Of a DNA stretch of 27,630 bases, positions 7,797 to 15,319 are shown in pieces (positions within the stretch are counted from its first letter, which is position 1; the number at the start of each line of letters is the position of its first letter). The DNA is from RGIG8745 sp045576655 (GTDB taxonomy: Bacteria > Bacteroidota > Bacteroidia > Bacteroidales > Bacteroidaceae), in the NCBI GenBank assembly GCA_045576655.1, contig JAZNGW010000041.1, forward strand, positions 1-27,630, in the 5' to 3' direction. Position numbers and translations under genes: made by a program. Under the pieces are notes generated by a model. That model did no database searches. It saw nothing but the letters and a program-made list of their open reading frames with translations, and was not told the origin of the DNA.

Positions 7797-9530
7797 TTAA
7801 AATCCGAGGACGGCCTGTTGGGTTATCTTCTTGGCCTCTTTCTTGGTGAGTTGGTGGCTCCAATTCACTCTGGCTGTGGTGTTGGCACCTTCTCCCTCGT
7901 TGCCGAACTCCATGTAGCGGGCGGTCTGTTGGCGATGCTCTTTCCAATGATGCCATCCTTCGGGGCGGATGTGACTGCCAAGATTGCAGTTCATGAAAAG
8001 TGTGTAACCATGATCACGCCACGGGCGTCCGAGATAGACCTTGTTAATTCCGCCTGCCGCAGTGAGTGTACAGTTATTAAAGATATATCCGTAAGTTTGG
8101 TCTGCCGGTGTCGACGCTGCTGTGATGTAGGAGTTTGAAAGACTATGGATGGTGCATCCTTCAAACCAAGCCGTCGAAGGTCCGAAGATGAAATCGGTAG
8201 TGCCGCAGATATAGCAGTTGAGAAACAGCATACGTGTATAGGGCATGCCAGTGTAGACTGTGTCCTGATGCCCCAGGAAATGGCAGTTGATGAACGCCAG
8301 GCGGTCACCCTCTGTGTGAAGGGCCACGGCCTGCCCGAGACGCGGAGCGTTGTTCTCCACCGTCAGATTCTTGAGAGTTATCCCATTGCCCTCAATCTTC
8401 ATTGTGTACGTGCGGAATGTACCCATAGGCAGTCCCGTGTCGGGCAGTGGTACATTGGCATGATGGTCGAAAGTGATGATTGTGCCTTCTGTGCTTTCGC
8501 CACAAATCTCTATGTTCTGCAACCACTGTGGTAAAACGAGCTTCTCCTTGTACACGCCATTCTTGACATATATAACCTTGTGGTAGTCCATGAATGCACG
8601 ACACACCTCTATAGCCTCGCCTATAGTGCGAAATTCCGCTGTTCCGTTGCAATCAACAAACAGAGTGTCGGGGTTGTCGTAGACAGATGTGTTGACCGGC
8701 GTGGCAGGAGCTGGCACCCTGTACTTTCTGAGCAGAGGCACCTCTTCGCACATGGCATCGGCAAGAAGGCGTGCCACGACACGCGCACCATACACATTAT
8801 AGTGGGTGTTGTCCTGTCTGCCCTCAGGTACACTTGCTTCCTCGCCTGACAGAAACCACATATGAAGCTTTTTCGATGCCTCACGTCCCAGTCCCTGTTC
8901 CAGGTCATGCGTTATGCGGTTGGCGTCGACAAAATGTACGTTCAGACGTTGTGCCACATTGCGCGGAGCAATGCGATAGAGTCCGTGAGTGTCTATGAGG
9001 CTGTCGCCCTCAACCATCTTCACTCCGTCCTTGAATGTCGTAGTGCGCAGATGCTCGTCGTCGATGCTGTCAGTCTGTCTCACAAAGAAGTTGCGTCTCA
9101 CCACCGCATTCATCATTATAGGTATGCCACCATGTTCGCGTGTCTCGCGCACGAACTTCTCAAGATTGGCATCAAAGGTTGACCCTGGTTCGGTGTGACG
9201 GTCAGGCTTTGTTTTTTCGTCATTATGTCCGAACTGTATGACGACATAGTCGCCCGGACGCATCTTTTCAAGCACCTTGTTCCATCGCCCTTCGTTGATG
9301 AACGACAAAGACGAACGACCGTTCACTGCATGGTTGTCGACACGTATATTCTCGTCAAAACATTCCTGGAGCATCATGCCCCATCCTCGTTCCTGTTTGC
9401 CGCCCGACGTATCTTTATTAGCCATTGTCGAGTCACCAATCATGAAAATCGTGACCACGTTGTCATTACGAAACGCCGTAGCCACAACCGCCAGCATAAG
9501 AGTAAGGAATATAGTCCGTATTTTATTCAT
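7797..9530 (-). CDS. Secreted SGNH esterase - pectin methylesterase (CE8) fusion
   Basis: A two-domain pectin de-esterification enzyme. Residues 1-20 form a signal peptide. The first domain (about 25-265) is an SGNH/GDSL hydrolase of the rhamnogalacturonan acetylesterase type: GDSTMAN with Ser34, NGRSS, GHND at 101-104, and the catalytic DNTHYN at 240-245 (Asp240, His243). The second domain (about 290-570) is a right-handed beta-helix CE8 pectinesterase with QAVAL (400-404), GHQDT (Asp423), CGTTDFIFG (Asp446) and YLGRPWRD (499-506, with the catalytic Arg). All key residues of both domains are present, so both should be active, removing acetyl and methyl esters from pectin. The protein probably acts in the periplasm or at the surface. 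Its promoter has a TATCTTTG box; vsr and the GNAT gene follow closely. Confidence 0.95.
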   Translation of the reverse strand: MNKIRTIFLTLMLAVVATAFRNDNVVTIFMIGDSTMANKDTSGGKQERGWGMMLQECFDENIRVDNHAVNGRSSLSFINEGRWNKVLEKMRPGDYVVIQFGHNDEKTKPDRHTEPGSTFDANLEKFVRETREHGGIPIMMNAVVRRNFFVRQTDSIDDEHLRTTTFKDGVKMVEGDSLIDTHGLYRIAPRNVAQRLNVHFVDANRITHDLEQGLGREASKKLHMWFLSGEEASVPEGRQDNTHYNVYGARVVARLLADAMCEEVPLLRKYRVPAPATPVNTSVYDNPDTLFVDCNGTAEFRTIGEAIEVCRAFMDYHKVIYVKNGVYKEKLVLPQWLQNIEICGESTEGTIITFDHHANVPLPDTGLPMGTFRTYTMKIEGNGITLKNLTVENNAPRLGQAVALHTEGDRLAFINCHFLGHQDTVYTGMPYTRMLFLNCYICGTTDFIFGPSTAWFEGCTIHSLSNSYITAASTPADQTYGYIFNNCTLTAAGGINKVYLGRPWRDHGYTLFMNCNLGSHIRPEGWHHWKEHRQQTARYMEFGNEGEGANTTARVNWSHQLTKKEAKKITQQAVLGF

Positions 9531-9616
9531 AGTCGTTTTTACAGTTAAGAAATCAGGTTAACAAGCATATCAGAAACCGTTTATCCATCCTGGATGGTTC
9601 ATTCTTAGTCGCAATG

Positions 9617-9624
9617 CAAAGATA
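9617..9624 (-). promoter_or_regulatory. -7 box for the pectin esterase fusion
   Basis: TATCTTTG on the minus strand fits TAnnTTTG. No convincing TTTG lies 19-21 bases further upstream. The implied leader of about 80 bases includes the dyad CCATCC-T-GGATGG at 9585-9597, which could be an operator or a leader hairpin. Confidence 0.5.
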
Positions 9625-9865
9625 ATATGTAAATGAAGAAATGGAGTAGGGGAAGGGGCACTATTTTAAAATCTCTGCAGGAAAAAAATGAAAAGGCGAT
9701 TGCGGGAAGCGCAAATGGAACAGGGTAGTCTTCTAAAAACGCAGATGAAAACGGATTGAACGGATTTCGCTGGTTAATTGTTCATCTCTGTGAGAATCGA
9801 TTGTATCCGTTTATCAGCGTTTAAAATAAAGGTTGGTAACATTTCCTTTTAACGATTTAATTCGT

Positions 9866-9873
9866 TATTTTTG
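9866..9873 (+). promoter_or_regulatory. -7 box for the dipeptidase
   Basis: TATTTTTG fits TAnnTTTG. The -33 element is weak (TTTCC at the right distance). The leader would be about 75 bases long and A/T-rich. Confidence 0.5.
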
Positions 9874-9951
9874 TGCTGAAAAGGTATAGGGAAGTTCAGC
9901 CATCACTTTCAACCTTAAACACTAAACTTTCAACTTTTAATATTTAATACT

Positions 9952-11307
9952 ATGGATATTAAGCAATACATTAAAGAAAACGAGAGTAGGTTCCTCGACG
10001 AACTGTTCAGCCTAATCCGTATACCGAGCATTAGTTCAAAATCAGAGCACAAGGGTGATATGCGTCTCTGCGCTGAGCGATGGCGCGAGCTGCTCATTGA
10101 AGCCGGCGTAGACCGTGCCGAAGTGATGGAAAGCAAAGGCAACCCGCTCGTTTTTGCCGAGAAGCACGTGAGCGACGACGCGCAGACTGTGCTAATTTAT
10201 TCGCACTACGACGTAATGCCTGCCGAACCGCTCGAACTGTGGAAGAGCAACCCTTTCGAACCTGAAGTGCGTGACGGGCATATCTGGGCGCGTGGCGCCG
10301 ACGACGACAAGGGCCAGGCGATGATTCAGGTCAAGGCGTTCGAATATCTCGTTCGAGAAGGTCTGCTTACTCACAACGTGAAGTTCATCTTTGAAGGCGA
10401 GGAGGAAATAGGTTCTCCAAACCTCAACGCTTTCATCAGCGAGCACAAACAGTTGCTCAGCGCTGACATTATTCTCGTGAGCGACACCAGCATGCTCGGT
10501 GCCGAACTCACATCGCTGACTACAGGACTGCGCGGACTTGCTTATTGGGAAGTGGAAGTGACAGGGCCTAACCGTGACTTGCACTCAGGGCATTTCGGTG
10601 GTGCCGTGGCAAACCCAATCAACACCCTCTGCGAAATGATGGCAAAGATTGTAGGTGAGGATGGGCGCATACAGATTCCTAACTTCTACGACGACGTGGA
10701 GTCTGTACCTCAGGCCGAGCGCGACATGATTGCACAGATTCCGTTTGACGAGGAGAAATACAAGGCATCCATTGGAGTGAAAGCGCTCAAGGGCGAAATA
10801 GGCTATTCTACGTTGGAACGCAATAGTTGCCGTCCGTCGTTCGACATCTGCGGCATCTGGGGCGGATACACTGGTGAGGGTGCGAAAACCGTGCTTCCGT
10901 CAAAGGCATACGCTAAAGTTTCGTGTCGTCTCGTTGCCAACCAAGACCATGAGAAAATTTCTCAGCAGTTTATCGACTACATCACTGCCACTGCACCAGA
11001 GTATGTCAGCGTGAAGGTTACTCCTATGCATGGCGGCCAGGGATATGTTTGCCCTATCACATTGCCAGCCTACAAGGCTGCAGAAAAGGGATTTGCCAAA
11101 GCCTTCGGCAAGCAGCCGCTTGCGGTGCGTCGTGGCGGAAGTATTCCTATTATCAGCGACTTCGAAAAGATTCTCGGAATCAAGACTATTCTCATGGGGT
11201 TCGGGCTTGAGAGCGACGCTATCCATTCGCCTAACGAGAATTTCCCTCTCGATATTTTCCGCAAGGGCGTTGAGGCTGTTGTGGAGTTTCATAAGAATCT
11301 TGACTGA
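9952..11307 (+). CDS. M20-family metallo-dipeptidase
   Basis: A cytoplasmic zinc-dependent peptidase of the M20/M25/M40 family, predicted to hydrolyse dipeptides and so feed amino-acid catabolism. The 451-residue length is typical. Di-zinc ligands and catalytic residues are all visible: His85 in SHYDV, Asp117 in ARGADDDKGQ, the catalytic/ligand glutamates in FEGEEEIGS (148-155), Asp178 in VSDTS, and the late His in DAIHSPNEN near 428. The dimerisation (lid) domain lies between about 190 and 310, with RDLHSGHFGG in it. No signal peptide is present. The gene stands alone between its own promoter and a terminator. Peptide-fermenting Bacteroidales often pair such enzymes with glutamate dehydrogenase, which lies 1 kb downstream. 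Confidence 0.95.
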   Translation: MDIKQYIKENESRFLDELFSLIRIPSISSKSEHKGDMRLCAERWRELLIEAGVDRAEVMESKGNPLVFAEKHVSDDAQTVLIYSHYDVMPAEPLELWKSNPFEPEVRDGHIWARGADDDKGQAMIQVKAFEYLVREGLLTHNVKFIFEGEEEIGSPNLNAFISEHKQLLSADIILVSDTSMLGAELTSLTTGLRGLAYWEVEVTGPNRDLHSGHFGGAVANPINTLCEMMAKIVGEDGRIQIPNFYDDVESVPQAERDMIAQIPFDEEKYKASIGVKALKGEIGYSTLERNSCRPSFDICGIWGGYTGEGAKTVLPSKAYAKVSCRLVANQDHEKISQQFIDYITATAPEYVSVKVTPMHGGQGYVCPITLPAYKAAEKGFAKAFGKQPLAVRRGGSIPIISDFEKILGIKTILMGFGLESDAIHSPNENFPLDIFRKGVEAVVEFHKNLD

Positions 11308-11361
11308 CGTAACGAATTGGACATGTCGTAATGCGTCAGGTTCTTGACAGTTACGAACGGA

Positions 11362-11410
11362 AAAGAAAGTACCTGTGCTTCAACAGCAAGGCACTTTCTT
11401 TCCTTTTTTT
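11362..11410 (+). terminator. Terminator of the dipeptidase gene
   Basis: AAAGAAAGT (11362-11370) pairs with ACTTTCTTT (11393-11401), with CCT/AGG extending the stem. The run CCTTTTTTT follows directly. Confidence 0.85.
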
Positions 11411-11473
11411 CCTAATTACCCATCCTTTTAGGGAAGCGTTTTGAAAACCATTAAAAAAAAGTCCTGAGAAATA

Positions 11474-11503
11474 TTTGCAGGCAGAAGAATTTGACTAATT
11501 TTG
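11474..11503 (+). promoter_or_regulatory. Strong promoter in front of the RNA unit
   Basis: TTTG (11474-11477), 18 bases, then TAATTTTG (11496-11503) matches the Bacteroidetes consensus well. The predicted start is near 11510. No sizeable ORF follows on this strand before the terminator ending at 11714. Confidence 0.75.
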
Positions 11504-11515
11504 CGTAGAGAGAAT

Positions 11516-11572
11516 ATGATAAACGCCATTATAAGATTAAAACAAGGACAAAACAATCCCCCAAAAAAGTAA
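11516..11572 (+). CDS. Possible 18-codon leader peptide
   Basis: A tiny ORF encodes MINAIIRLKQGQNNPPKK and starts only a few bases after the predicted transcription start, inside the candidate RNA. A second ORF, MLMDLILA, runs from 11590 to 11616 and overlaps the three-way junction. Neither is recognised, and short ORFs of this size arise easily by chance. They matter only if the unit is translated, for example as a leader peptide whose translation alters the downstream fold. Confidence 0.25.
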   Translation: MINAIIRLKQGQNNPPKK

Positions 11573-11678
11573 AGATTCATACATATATTATGCTAATGGA
11601 CTTGATTCTTGCTTAGGCAAGATGAAACGGGTCGTGAGACTCAGGTCCTTCCCCCAATAGAAAATAACATTTCACCTG

Positions 11679-11714
11679 CGATGTCTGGACTGAGAAGTCC
11701 GGGCATCGTTTTTT
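11679..11714 (+). terminator. Terminator of the candidate RNA
   Basis: CGATGTCTGGACT (11679-11691) and AGTCCGGGCATCG (11696-11708) form a 13-pair stem with two G-U pairs and a GAGA tetraloop, followed by six T. This is a textbook intrinsic terminator on the plus strand. Confidence 0.88.
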
Positions 11715-11807
11715 ATGAGCATTCTTACATCCTTGCTCCTAGACTCCTCGGGCGCAGAACTTTGCTGTTCCGCACTTTTAAGGTTATCGTTAACGTTGTC
11801 GTTCAAA

Positions 11808-12044
11808 TTAGAAGCACTCTCGTATCGCTTCGTCGTCAGGGATCTGCTCGCCGTTTTCATCGAAGCAGATGAGGTCTGGGAAGCAATAAACATCAGCAGT
11901 ATCGTTCACCTCGGCATCTTCTGCCACAACGCTGACTCTGATAGTGCCGTCGATGTTTTCAACTACTAACACGTCGTCGTAGTCATACTGCTCGTCGATG
12001 TAGTTCTGAACCTTCTCAGTTATTTCCTTAATCAAATTCTCCAT
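11808..12044 (-). CDS. Small acidic protein of unknown function (78 residues)
   Basis: I do not recognise this protein. It begins MENLIKEITEKVQNYIDEQ (a probable amphipathic helix), followed by YDYDDVLVVE and strand-like TIRVSVVAEDAEV, and is rich in Asp and Glu. It has no signal peptide or membrane segment. It is preferred over overlapping frames because its composition is protein-like and it sits just after the terminator of the same-strand dehydrogenase gene. No TAnnTTTG promoter is visible in the short upstream gap, so expression may depend on readthrough from gdhA. A 9-pair hairpin (11752-11775 when read on the minus strand) lies beyond its stop. Confidence 0.6.
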   Translation of the reverse strand: MENLIKEITEKVQNYIDEQYDYDDVLVVENIDGTIRVSVVAEDAEVNDTADVYCFPDLICFDENGEQIPDDEAIRECF

Positions 12045-12066
12045 AATGTATTATAGGTTTTGTTAG

Positions 12067-12093
12067 TAAAAAGGGCAGACACGCGGCCTGCCC
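12067..12093 (-). terminator. Terminator downstream of gdhA
   Basis: On the minus strand GGGCAG...CTGCCC (12073-12078 with 12088-12093) is followed by TTTTTAC. It is one of three similar GGGCAG/CTGCCC hairpins in the window (also 15422-15450 and 24261-24282), each beside A/T-rich TTTTTAA-type repeats. Confidence 0.75.
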
Positions 12094-12127
12094 CTAATTT
12101 TCACTTTTTAATTTTTACTTTTTAATT

Positions 12128-12223
12128 TAAACGATGCCTTGCGTCATCATAGAGAAAAAGACGTTGGCTCCGCTTAGCTCCGCCGAAGTCGCTTTCCTAC
12201 ACGATGCCTTGTGCCATCATAGC
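12128..12223 (-). repeat. Duplicated 3' cassette of gdhA, copy A
   Basis: The last 27 bases of gdhA (12197-12223) are repeated, with few changes, exactly 70 bases further on (12128-12152). Between them lies a G/C-rich segment containing CTTCGGCGGAG and AAGCGGAGCC. The same arrangement, with the same spacing, follows the second dehydrogenase gene at 15293-15389. Confidence 0.9.
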
Positions 12224-13531
12224 TTTGGCGACTTTCATGAAGCCGGCGATGTTAGCGCCCTTCACGTAGTTGACATAGCCATCTTCCTCTGTGCCGTACT
12301 TCACACAGTTCTGGTGTATGTCCTCCATAATCATGTGCAGACGGTTGTCAACTTCTTCTGATGTCCATGACAAGCGTTCTGAGTTCTGACTCATCTCAAG
12401 GCCTGATACTGATACACCACCTGCATTAGCAGCCTTACCTGGAGCGTAAAGAATCTTGGCCTCCTGGAATACGCGGATAGCGCCTGGAGTAGATGGCATG
12501 TTTGCACCCTCGCTCACGGCAATCACGCCGTTGGCAACGAGAGCCTTGGCTGCCTCTTCGTTGAGCTCGTTCTGAGTAGCTGAAGGAAGAGCGATGTCAG
12601 CCTTTTCGTTCCAAGGCTTAGCACCTGCCACATACTTGCAGCCATACTGCTCTGCATACTCGCGGATACGTCCGCGGTAGAGGTTCTTGAGCTCCATGAT
12701 ATAGTCGAGTTTCTCGCGGTCAATACCGTCCGGATCGTAGATGTAACCGTCGGAGTCGGACATTGTGAGCACCTTACCACCTAGTTGGAGCACCTTCTCA
12801 GCAGTGTACTGAGCCACGTTGCCCGAACCAGAGATGAGCACAGTCTTGCCCTTGAGGTCCATGCCCTTAGTCTTGAGCATTTCCATGAGGAAGTATACGT
12901 TACCGTAACCTGTAGCCTCTGGACGGATGAGCGAGCCACCAAACTCGCGGCCCTTGCCTGTGAATGTTCCTGTAAACTCGTGAGTGAGTTTCTTGTACAT
13001 ACCAAACATGTAGCCTACTTCGCGTCCGCCAACACCGATGTCGCCGGCTGGAACGTCTGTGTCAGGACCGATGTGCTTAGAAAGTTCGAGCATGAATGCC
13101 TGGCAGAAACGCATAACTTCAGCGTTGCTCTTGCCGCGTGGAGAGAAGTCTGAACCTCCCTTGCCGCCACCCATAGGGAGTGTAGTGAGCGAGTTCTTGA
13201 AAGTCTGCTCAAAAGCAAGGAACTTGAGGATTCCGAGGTTTACGGAACTGTGGAAACGGATACCGCCCTTGTAAGGACCTATGACGTTGTTGTGCTGCAC
13301 ACGGTAGCCCATGTTTGTCTGCACCTGTCCCTTGTCGTCTACCCAAGTGACGCGGAACTGATATACTCTATCCGGAATGCAGAGGCGCTCAATAAGATTT
13401 GCCTTGTCAAACTCCGGGTGTTTGTTGTATTCCTCTTCAATAGTGCCAAGCACTTCTTCTACTGCCTGATGATACTCAGGTTCGTTTGGAAAACGACGCT
13501 TCAAGTCTTCCAAAACTTTTTTTGCATCCAT
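12197..13531 (-). CDS. gdhA: NADP-type glutamate dehydrogenase
   Basis: Cytoplasmic hexameric glutamate dehydrogenase, which interconverts 2-oxoglutarate plus ammonia and glutamate. The 444-residue length is that of the small bacterial class. The substrate domain carries GPYKGGIRFH, the catalytic-lysine block LPMGGGKGGSDFSPRGKS and PAGDIGVGGREVGYM. The Rossmann domain has SGSGNVAQYTAEK and then TMSDSDG. The SGSGNVAQY plus SDS pattern resembles Escherichia coli GdhA, so NADP(H) and an assimilatory role are inferred. The ATG at 13531 fits the family N-terminus. It is divergent from a second dehydrogenase gene 450 bases away. Its promoter (13656-13686) is followed by a leader hairpin with a T-run. 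The last 28 residues are identical to those of the paralogue. Confidence 0.97.
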   Translation of the reverse strand: MDAKKVLEDLKRRFPNEPEYHQAVEEVLGTIEEEYNKHPEFDKANLIERLCIPDRVYQFRVTWVDDKGQVQTNMGYRVQHNNVIGPYKGGIRFHSSVNLGILKFLAFEQTFKNSLTTLPMGGGKGGSDFSPRGKSNAEVMRFCQAFMLELSKHIGPDTDVPAGDIGVGGREVGYMFGMYKKLTHEFTGTFTGKGREFGGSLIRPEATGYGNVYFLMEMLKTKGMDLKGKTVLISGSGNVAQYTAEKVLQLGGKVLTMSDSDGYIYDPDGIDREKLDYIMELKNLYRGRIREYAEQYGCKYVAGAKPWNEKADIALPSATQNELNEEAAKALVANGVIAVSEGANMPSTPGAIRVFQEAKILYAPGKAANAGGVSVSGLEMSQNSERLSWTSEEVDNRLHMIMEDIHQNCVKYGTEEDGYVNYVKGANIAGFMKVAKAMMAQGIV

Positions 13532-13604
13532 AAAAAATCTTTTTATTTATTGTGTAACTAATTTAATCAAAATCTCTCAACCCTCAACTTTCAACTGTTA
13601 ACTT

Positions 13605-13638
13605 AAAAAATGACACCCGTACGTTGAGCGTCGGTGCC
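13605..13638 (-). promoter_or_regulatory. Leader hairpin with T-run in the gdhA 5' region, possible attenuator
   Basis: Just after the predicted start, the minus strand has GGCACC (13633-13638) pairing with GGTGTC (13612-13617), with inner ACG/CGT pairs, and then six T (13605-13610). This is the layout of an intrinsic terminator about 15-45 bases into the transcript and about 75 bases before the start codon. Confidence 0.5.
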
Positions 13639-13655
13639 ATATTCTTTTACGTCGG

Positions 13656-13686
13656 CAAAGTTACTTCTTTTATGTCAAACTGCAAA
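13656..13686 (-). promoter_or_regulatory. Promoter of gdhA
   Basis: On the minus strand TTTG (13683-13686), 19 bases, TAACTTTG (13656-13663) is a full match to the Bacteroidetes consensus. The leader is about 115-120 bases. Confidence 0.8.
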
Positions 13687-13844
13687 TAAGAAAGTGAAAA
13701 AATATCATTTTGTGAGCAAATTCATTCTTTTGCTTTCTTTTTGCCATGATTATACGCGATTGTGCGTAAAACAGATGAATGTGACATTTTGTTAATTATG
13801 CTATAGAACATACGTACAAAAGAAGACGTTACAGATATAAAAAC

Positions 13845-13852
13845 TATATTTG
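13845..13852 (+). promoter_or_regulatory. -7 box for the second glutamate dehydrogenase
   Basis: TATATTTG fits TAnnTTTG. No clear -33 TTTG lies at the right distance, which may mean the promoter needs an activator. The leader would be about 120 bases. Confidence 0.5.
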
Positions 13853-13873
13853 CTATCACACTTAGGTTTACAA

Positions 13874-13910
13874 AACGTCAGCGCAGCGGGGCGCTATCCG
13901 CTGTGACGTT
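13874..13910 (+). promoter_or_regulatory. Leader hairpin upstream of the second glutamate dehydrogenase
   Basis: AACGTCA (13874-13880) pairs with TGACGTT (13904-13910), and an inner AGCGG/CCGCT stem extends it. It would fold near the 5' end of the mRNA. The rest of the 450-base divergent gap (13532-13981) is A/T-rich with CAACTTTCAAC-type repeats near gdhA and no further gene. Confidence 0.55.
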
Positions 13911-13981
13911 GCAAACATAAAGTTAGACGAGAAAAATATTTGCATCGGAATGATGCCGTAACACCTTAAAACCGTAACACT

Positions 13982-15319
13982 ATGAACATCCAGAACATTA
14001 TGGCCCAGCTTGAGGCCAAGCATCCAGGAGAAAAAGAATATCTGCAAGCAGTTCACGAAGTACTCGTGTCGATCGAAGAAGTCTACAACCAGCACCCTGA
14101 GTTTGAGCGTGCTAAACTCATCGAACGCCTCGTCGAGCCGGAACGCATCATCACCTTCCGCGTGCCGTGGGTCGACGACAAAGGCGAAGTGCAGGTCAAT
14201 ATCGGCTACCGCGTGCAGTTCAACAGCGCCATAGGTCCGTACAAGGGCGGTCTGCGATTCCATGCTTCGGTCAACCAGTCCATACTCAAGTTCCTCGGAT
14301 TTGAACAAACATTCAAGAACGCCCTCACAACCTTGCCTATGGGCGGTGGCAAGGGAGGTTCCGACTTCTCTCCACGCGGAAAGAGCGATGCCGAGATTAT
14401 GCGTTTCTGCCAAGCTTTCATGAATGAGCTCTATCGCTACATTGGCCCTGAGATTGACATCCCTGCAGGCGACATCGGTGTGGGAGCAAGAGAGGTGGGC
14501 TATCTCTTCGGGCAGTACAAGAAACTCACACGCGATTGGAGTGGCGTCTTCACAGGCAAAGGCCTTGAGTTCGGCGGTTCGCTCATCCGTCCTGAAGCCA
14601 CAGGCTTTGGTGGCCTTTATTTCGTCAATGAGATGCTTACGACTCACGGCATTGACATCAAGGGCAAGACAGTAGCCGTCAGCGGCTTCGGCAATGTGGC
14701 ATGGGGCGCAGCAAAGAAGGCGACCGAGCTTGGAGCAAAGGTCATCACCATCTCCGGACCTGACGGTTACATATACGACCCTGAAGGTCTCAATGACGAG
14801 AAAATCGAATATATGCTTGAACTTCGTGCCAGCGGTAACGACATCTGCCAGCCTTATGCCGACGAGTTCCCAGGTTCCACATTCTATCCTGGCCGTCGTC
14901 CGTGGGAGGTTCATTGCGACATCGCCCTTCCTTGCGCCACGCAAAACGAACTCAACGGCGACGATGCCCGCCAGCTCATCGCCAACGGCTGTCTCTGCGT
15001 AGGTGAAATATCCAATATGGGATGCACTCCTGAAGCCATTGATGCCTTCATAGAGGCGAAGATGCTTTATGCCCCAGGCAAGGCAGTCAATGCCGGCGGT
15101 GTGGCAACTTCAGGACTCGAAATGAGTCAGAACGCCATGCACCTCAGTTGGACCGCCGCGGAGGTCGATGAGAAGCTTCACCTTATCATGCACAACATTC
15201 ATGAACAGTGCGTCAAGTACGGCACCCAGGCAGACGGCTATGTCAACTACGTCAAAGGCGCCAACATCGCCGGCTTCATGAAAGTCGCCAAAGCTATGAT
15301 GGCGCAAGGCATCGTGTAG
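13982..15319 (+). CDS. NAD-type glutamate dehydrogenase
   Basis: The second hexameric glutamate dehydrogenase, 445 residues. The substrate-domain motifs are conserved: GPYKGGLRFH, LPMGGGKGGSDFSPRGKS and PAGDIGVGAREVGYL. The Rossmann region reads SGFGNVAWGAAKKATELGAK followed by TISGPDGYIYDPEG, which closely resembles the NAD-specific Clostridium symbiosum enzyme and lacks the SDS found in its neighbour. NAD(H) use and a catabolic role are therefore inferred; Bacteroides are known to carry dehydrogenases of differing cofactor use. It is transcribed away from gdhA. The stop TAG is followed by a second copy of the final 27 bases 70 bases later. A 358-residue antisense frame over this gene is a composition artefact. 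Confidence 0.97.
   Translation: MNIQNIMAQLEAKHPGEKEYLQAVHEVLVSIEEVYNQHPEFERAKLIERLVEPERIITFRVPWVDDKGEVQVNIGYRVQFNSAIGPYKGGLRFHASVNQSILKFLGFEQTFKNALTTLPMGGGKGGSDFSPRGKSDAEIMRFCQAFMNELYRYIGPEIDIPAGDIGVGAREVGYLFGQYKKLTRDWSGVFTGKGLEFGGSLIRPEATGFGGLYFVNEMLTTHGIDIKGKTVAVSGFGNVAWGAAKKATELGAKVITISGPDGYIYDPEGLNDEKIEYMLELRASGNDICQPYADEFPGSTFYPGRRPWEVHCDIALPCATQNELNGDDARQLIANGCLCVGEISNMGCTPEAIDAFIEAKMLYAPGKAVNAGGVATSGLEMSQNAMHLSWTAAEVDEKLHLIMHNIHEQCVKYGTQADGYVNYVKGANIAGFMKVAKAMMAQGIV

Larger units (their letters stand above)
9531..9951. other. Intergenic region between the divergent esterase and dipeptidase genes
   Basis: This 421-base stretch holds the two divergent promoters and an imperfect inverted repeat. 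CGCAGATGAAAACGGAT (9740-9756) pairs with ATCCGTTTATCAGCG (9805-9819), with AAACGC/GCGTTT extensions. Repeats of this kind are scattered between genes in Bacteroidales. The last 50 bases before the dipeptidase are A/T-rich with CAACTTT motifs. No gene is seen. Confidence 0.6.
11508..11714 (+). ncRNA. Candidate small RNA or structured leader of about 200 bases
   Basis: A transcript bounded by a good promoter and a strong terminator, with no ORF above 20 codons. The 5' half is A-rich and has a C-run (ATCCCCCA). The 3' half can fold into a three-way junction: outer stem GGACTT/AGGTCC (11598-11603 with 11643-11648), hairpin TCTTGC-TTAG-GCAAGA (11607-11622), and hairpin GGGTC-GTGA-GACTC (11629-11642). 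A second C-run (TTCCCCCA) follows, then the terminator. It does not contain the tmRNA, RNase P or SRP signatures I know. The gene downstream is on the opposite strand, so it is not an obvious riboswitch for a plus-strand gene. A 6S-like or Bacteroidales-specific small RNA is possible. The boundaries are inferred. Confidence 0.6.

Noticed and set aside
3207..9530. A complete polysaccharide utilisation locus
   Set aside because: Glycan enzymes are present, but no SusC/SusD pair or hybrid two-component or other sensor gene was found in the window.
11693..11708. GAGAAGTCCGGGC resembling the conserved GGAAAGTCCGGGC of RNase P RNA
   Set aside because: It forms the loop and 3' arm of a terminator hairpin, and no other RNase P elements are present.
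13868..14944. A 358-codon open frame antisense to the NAD-type dehydrogenase
   Set aside because: It is the complement of a gene with clear family motifs; the translation has no recognisable domain and arises from codon composition.
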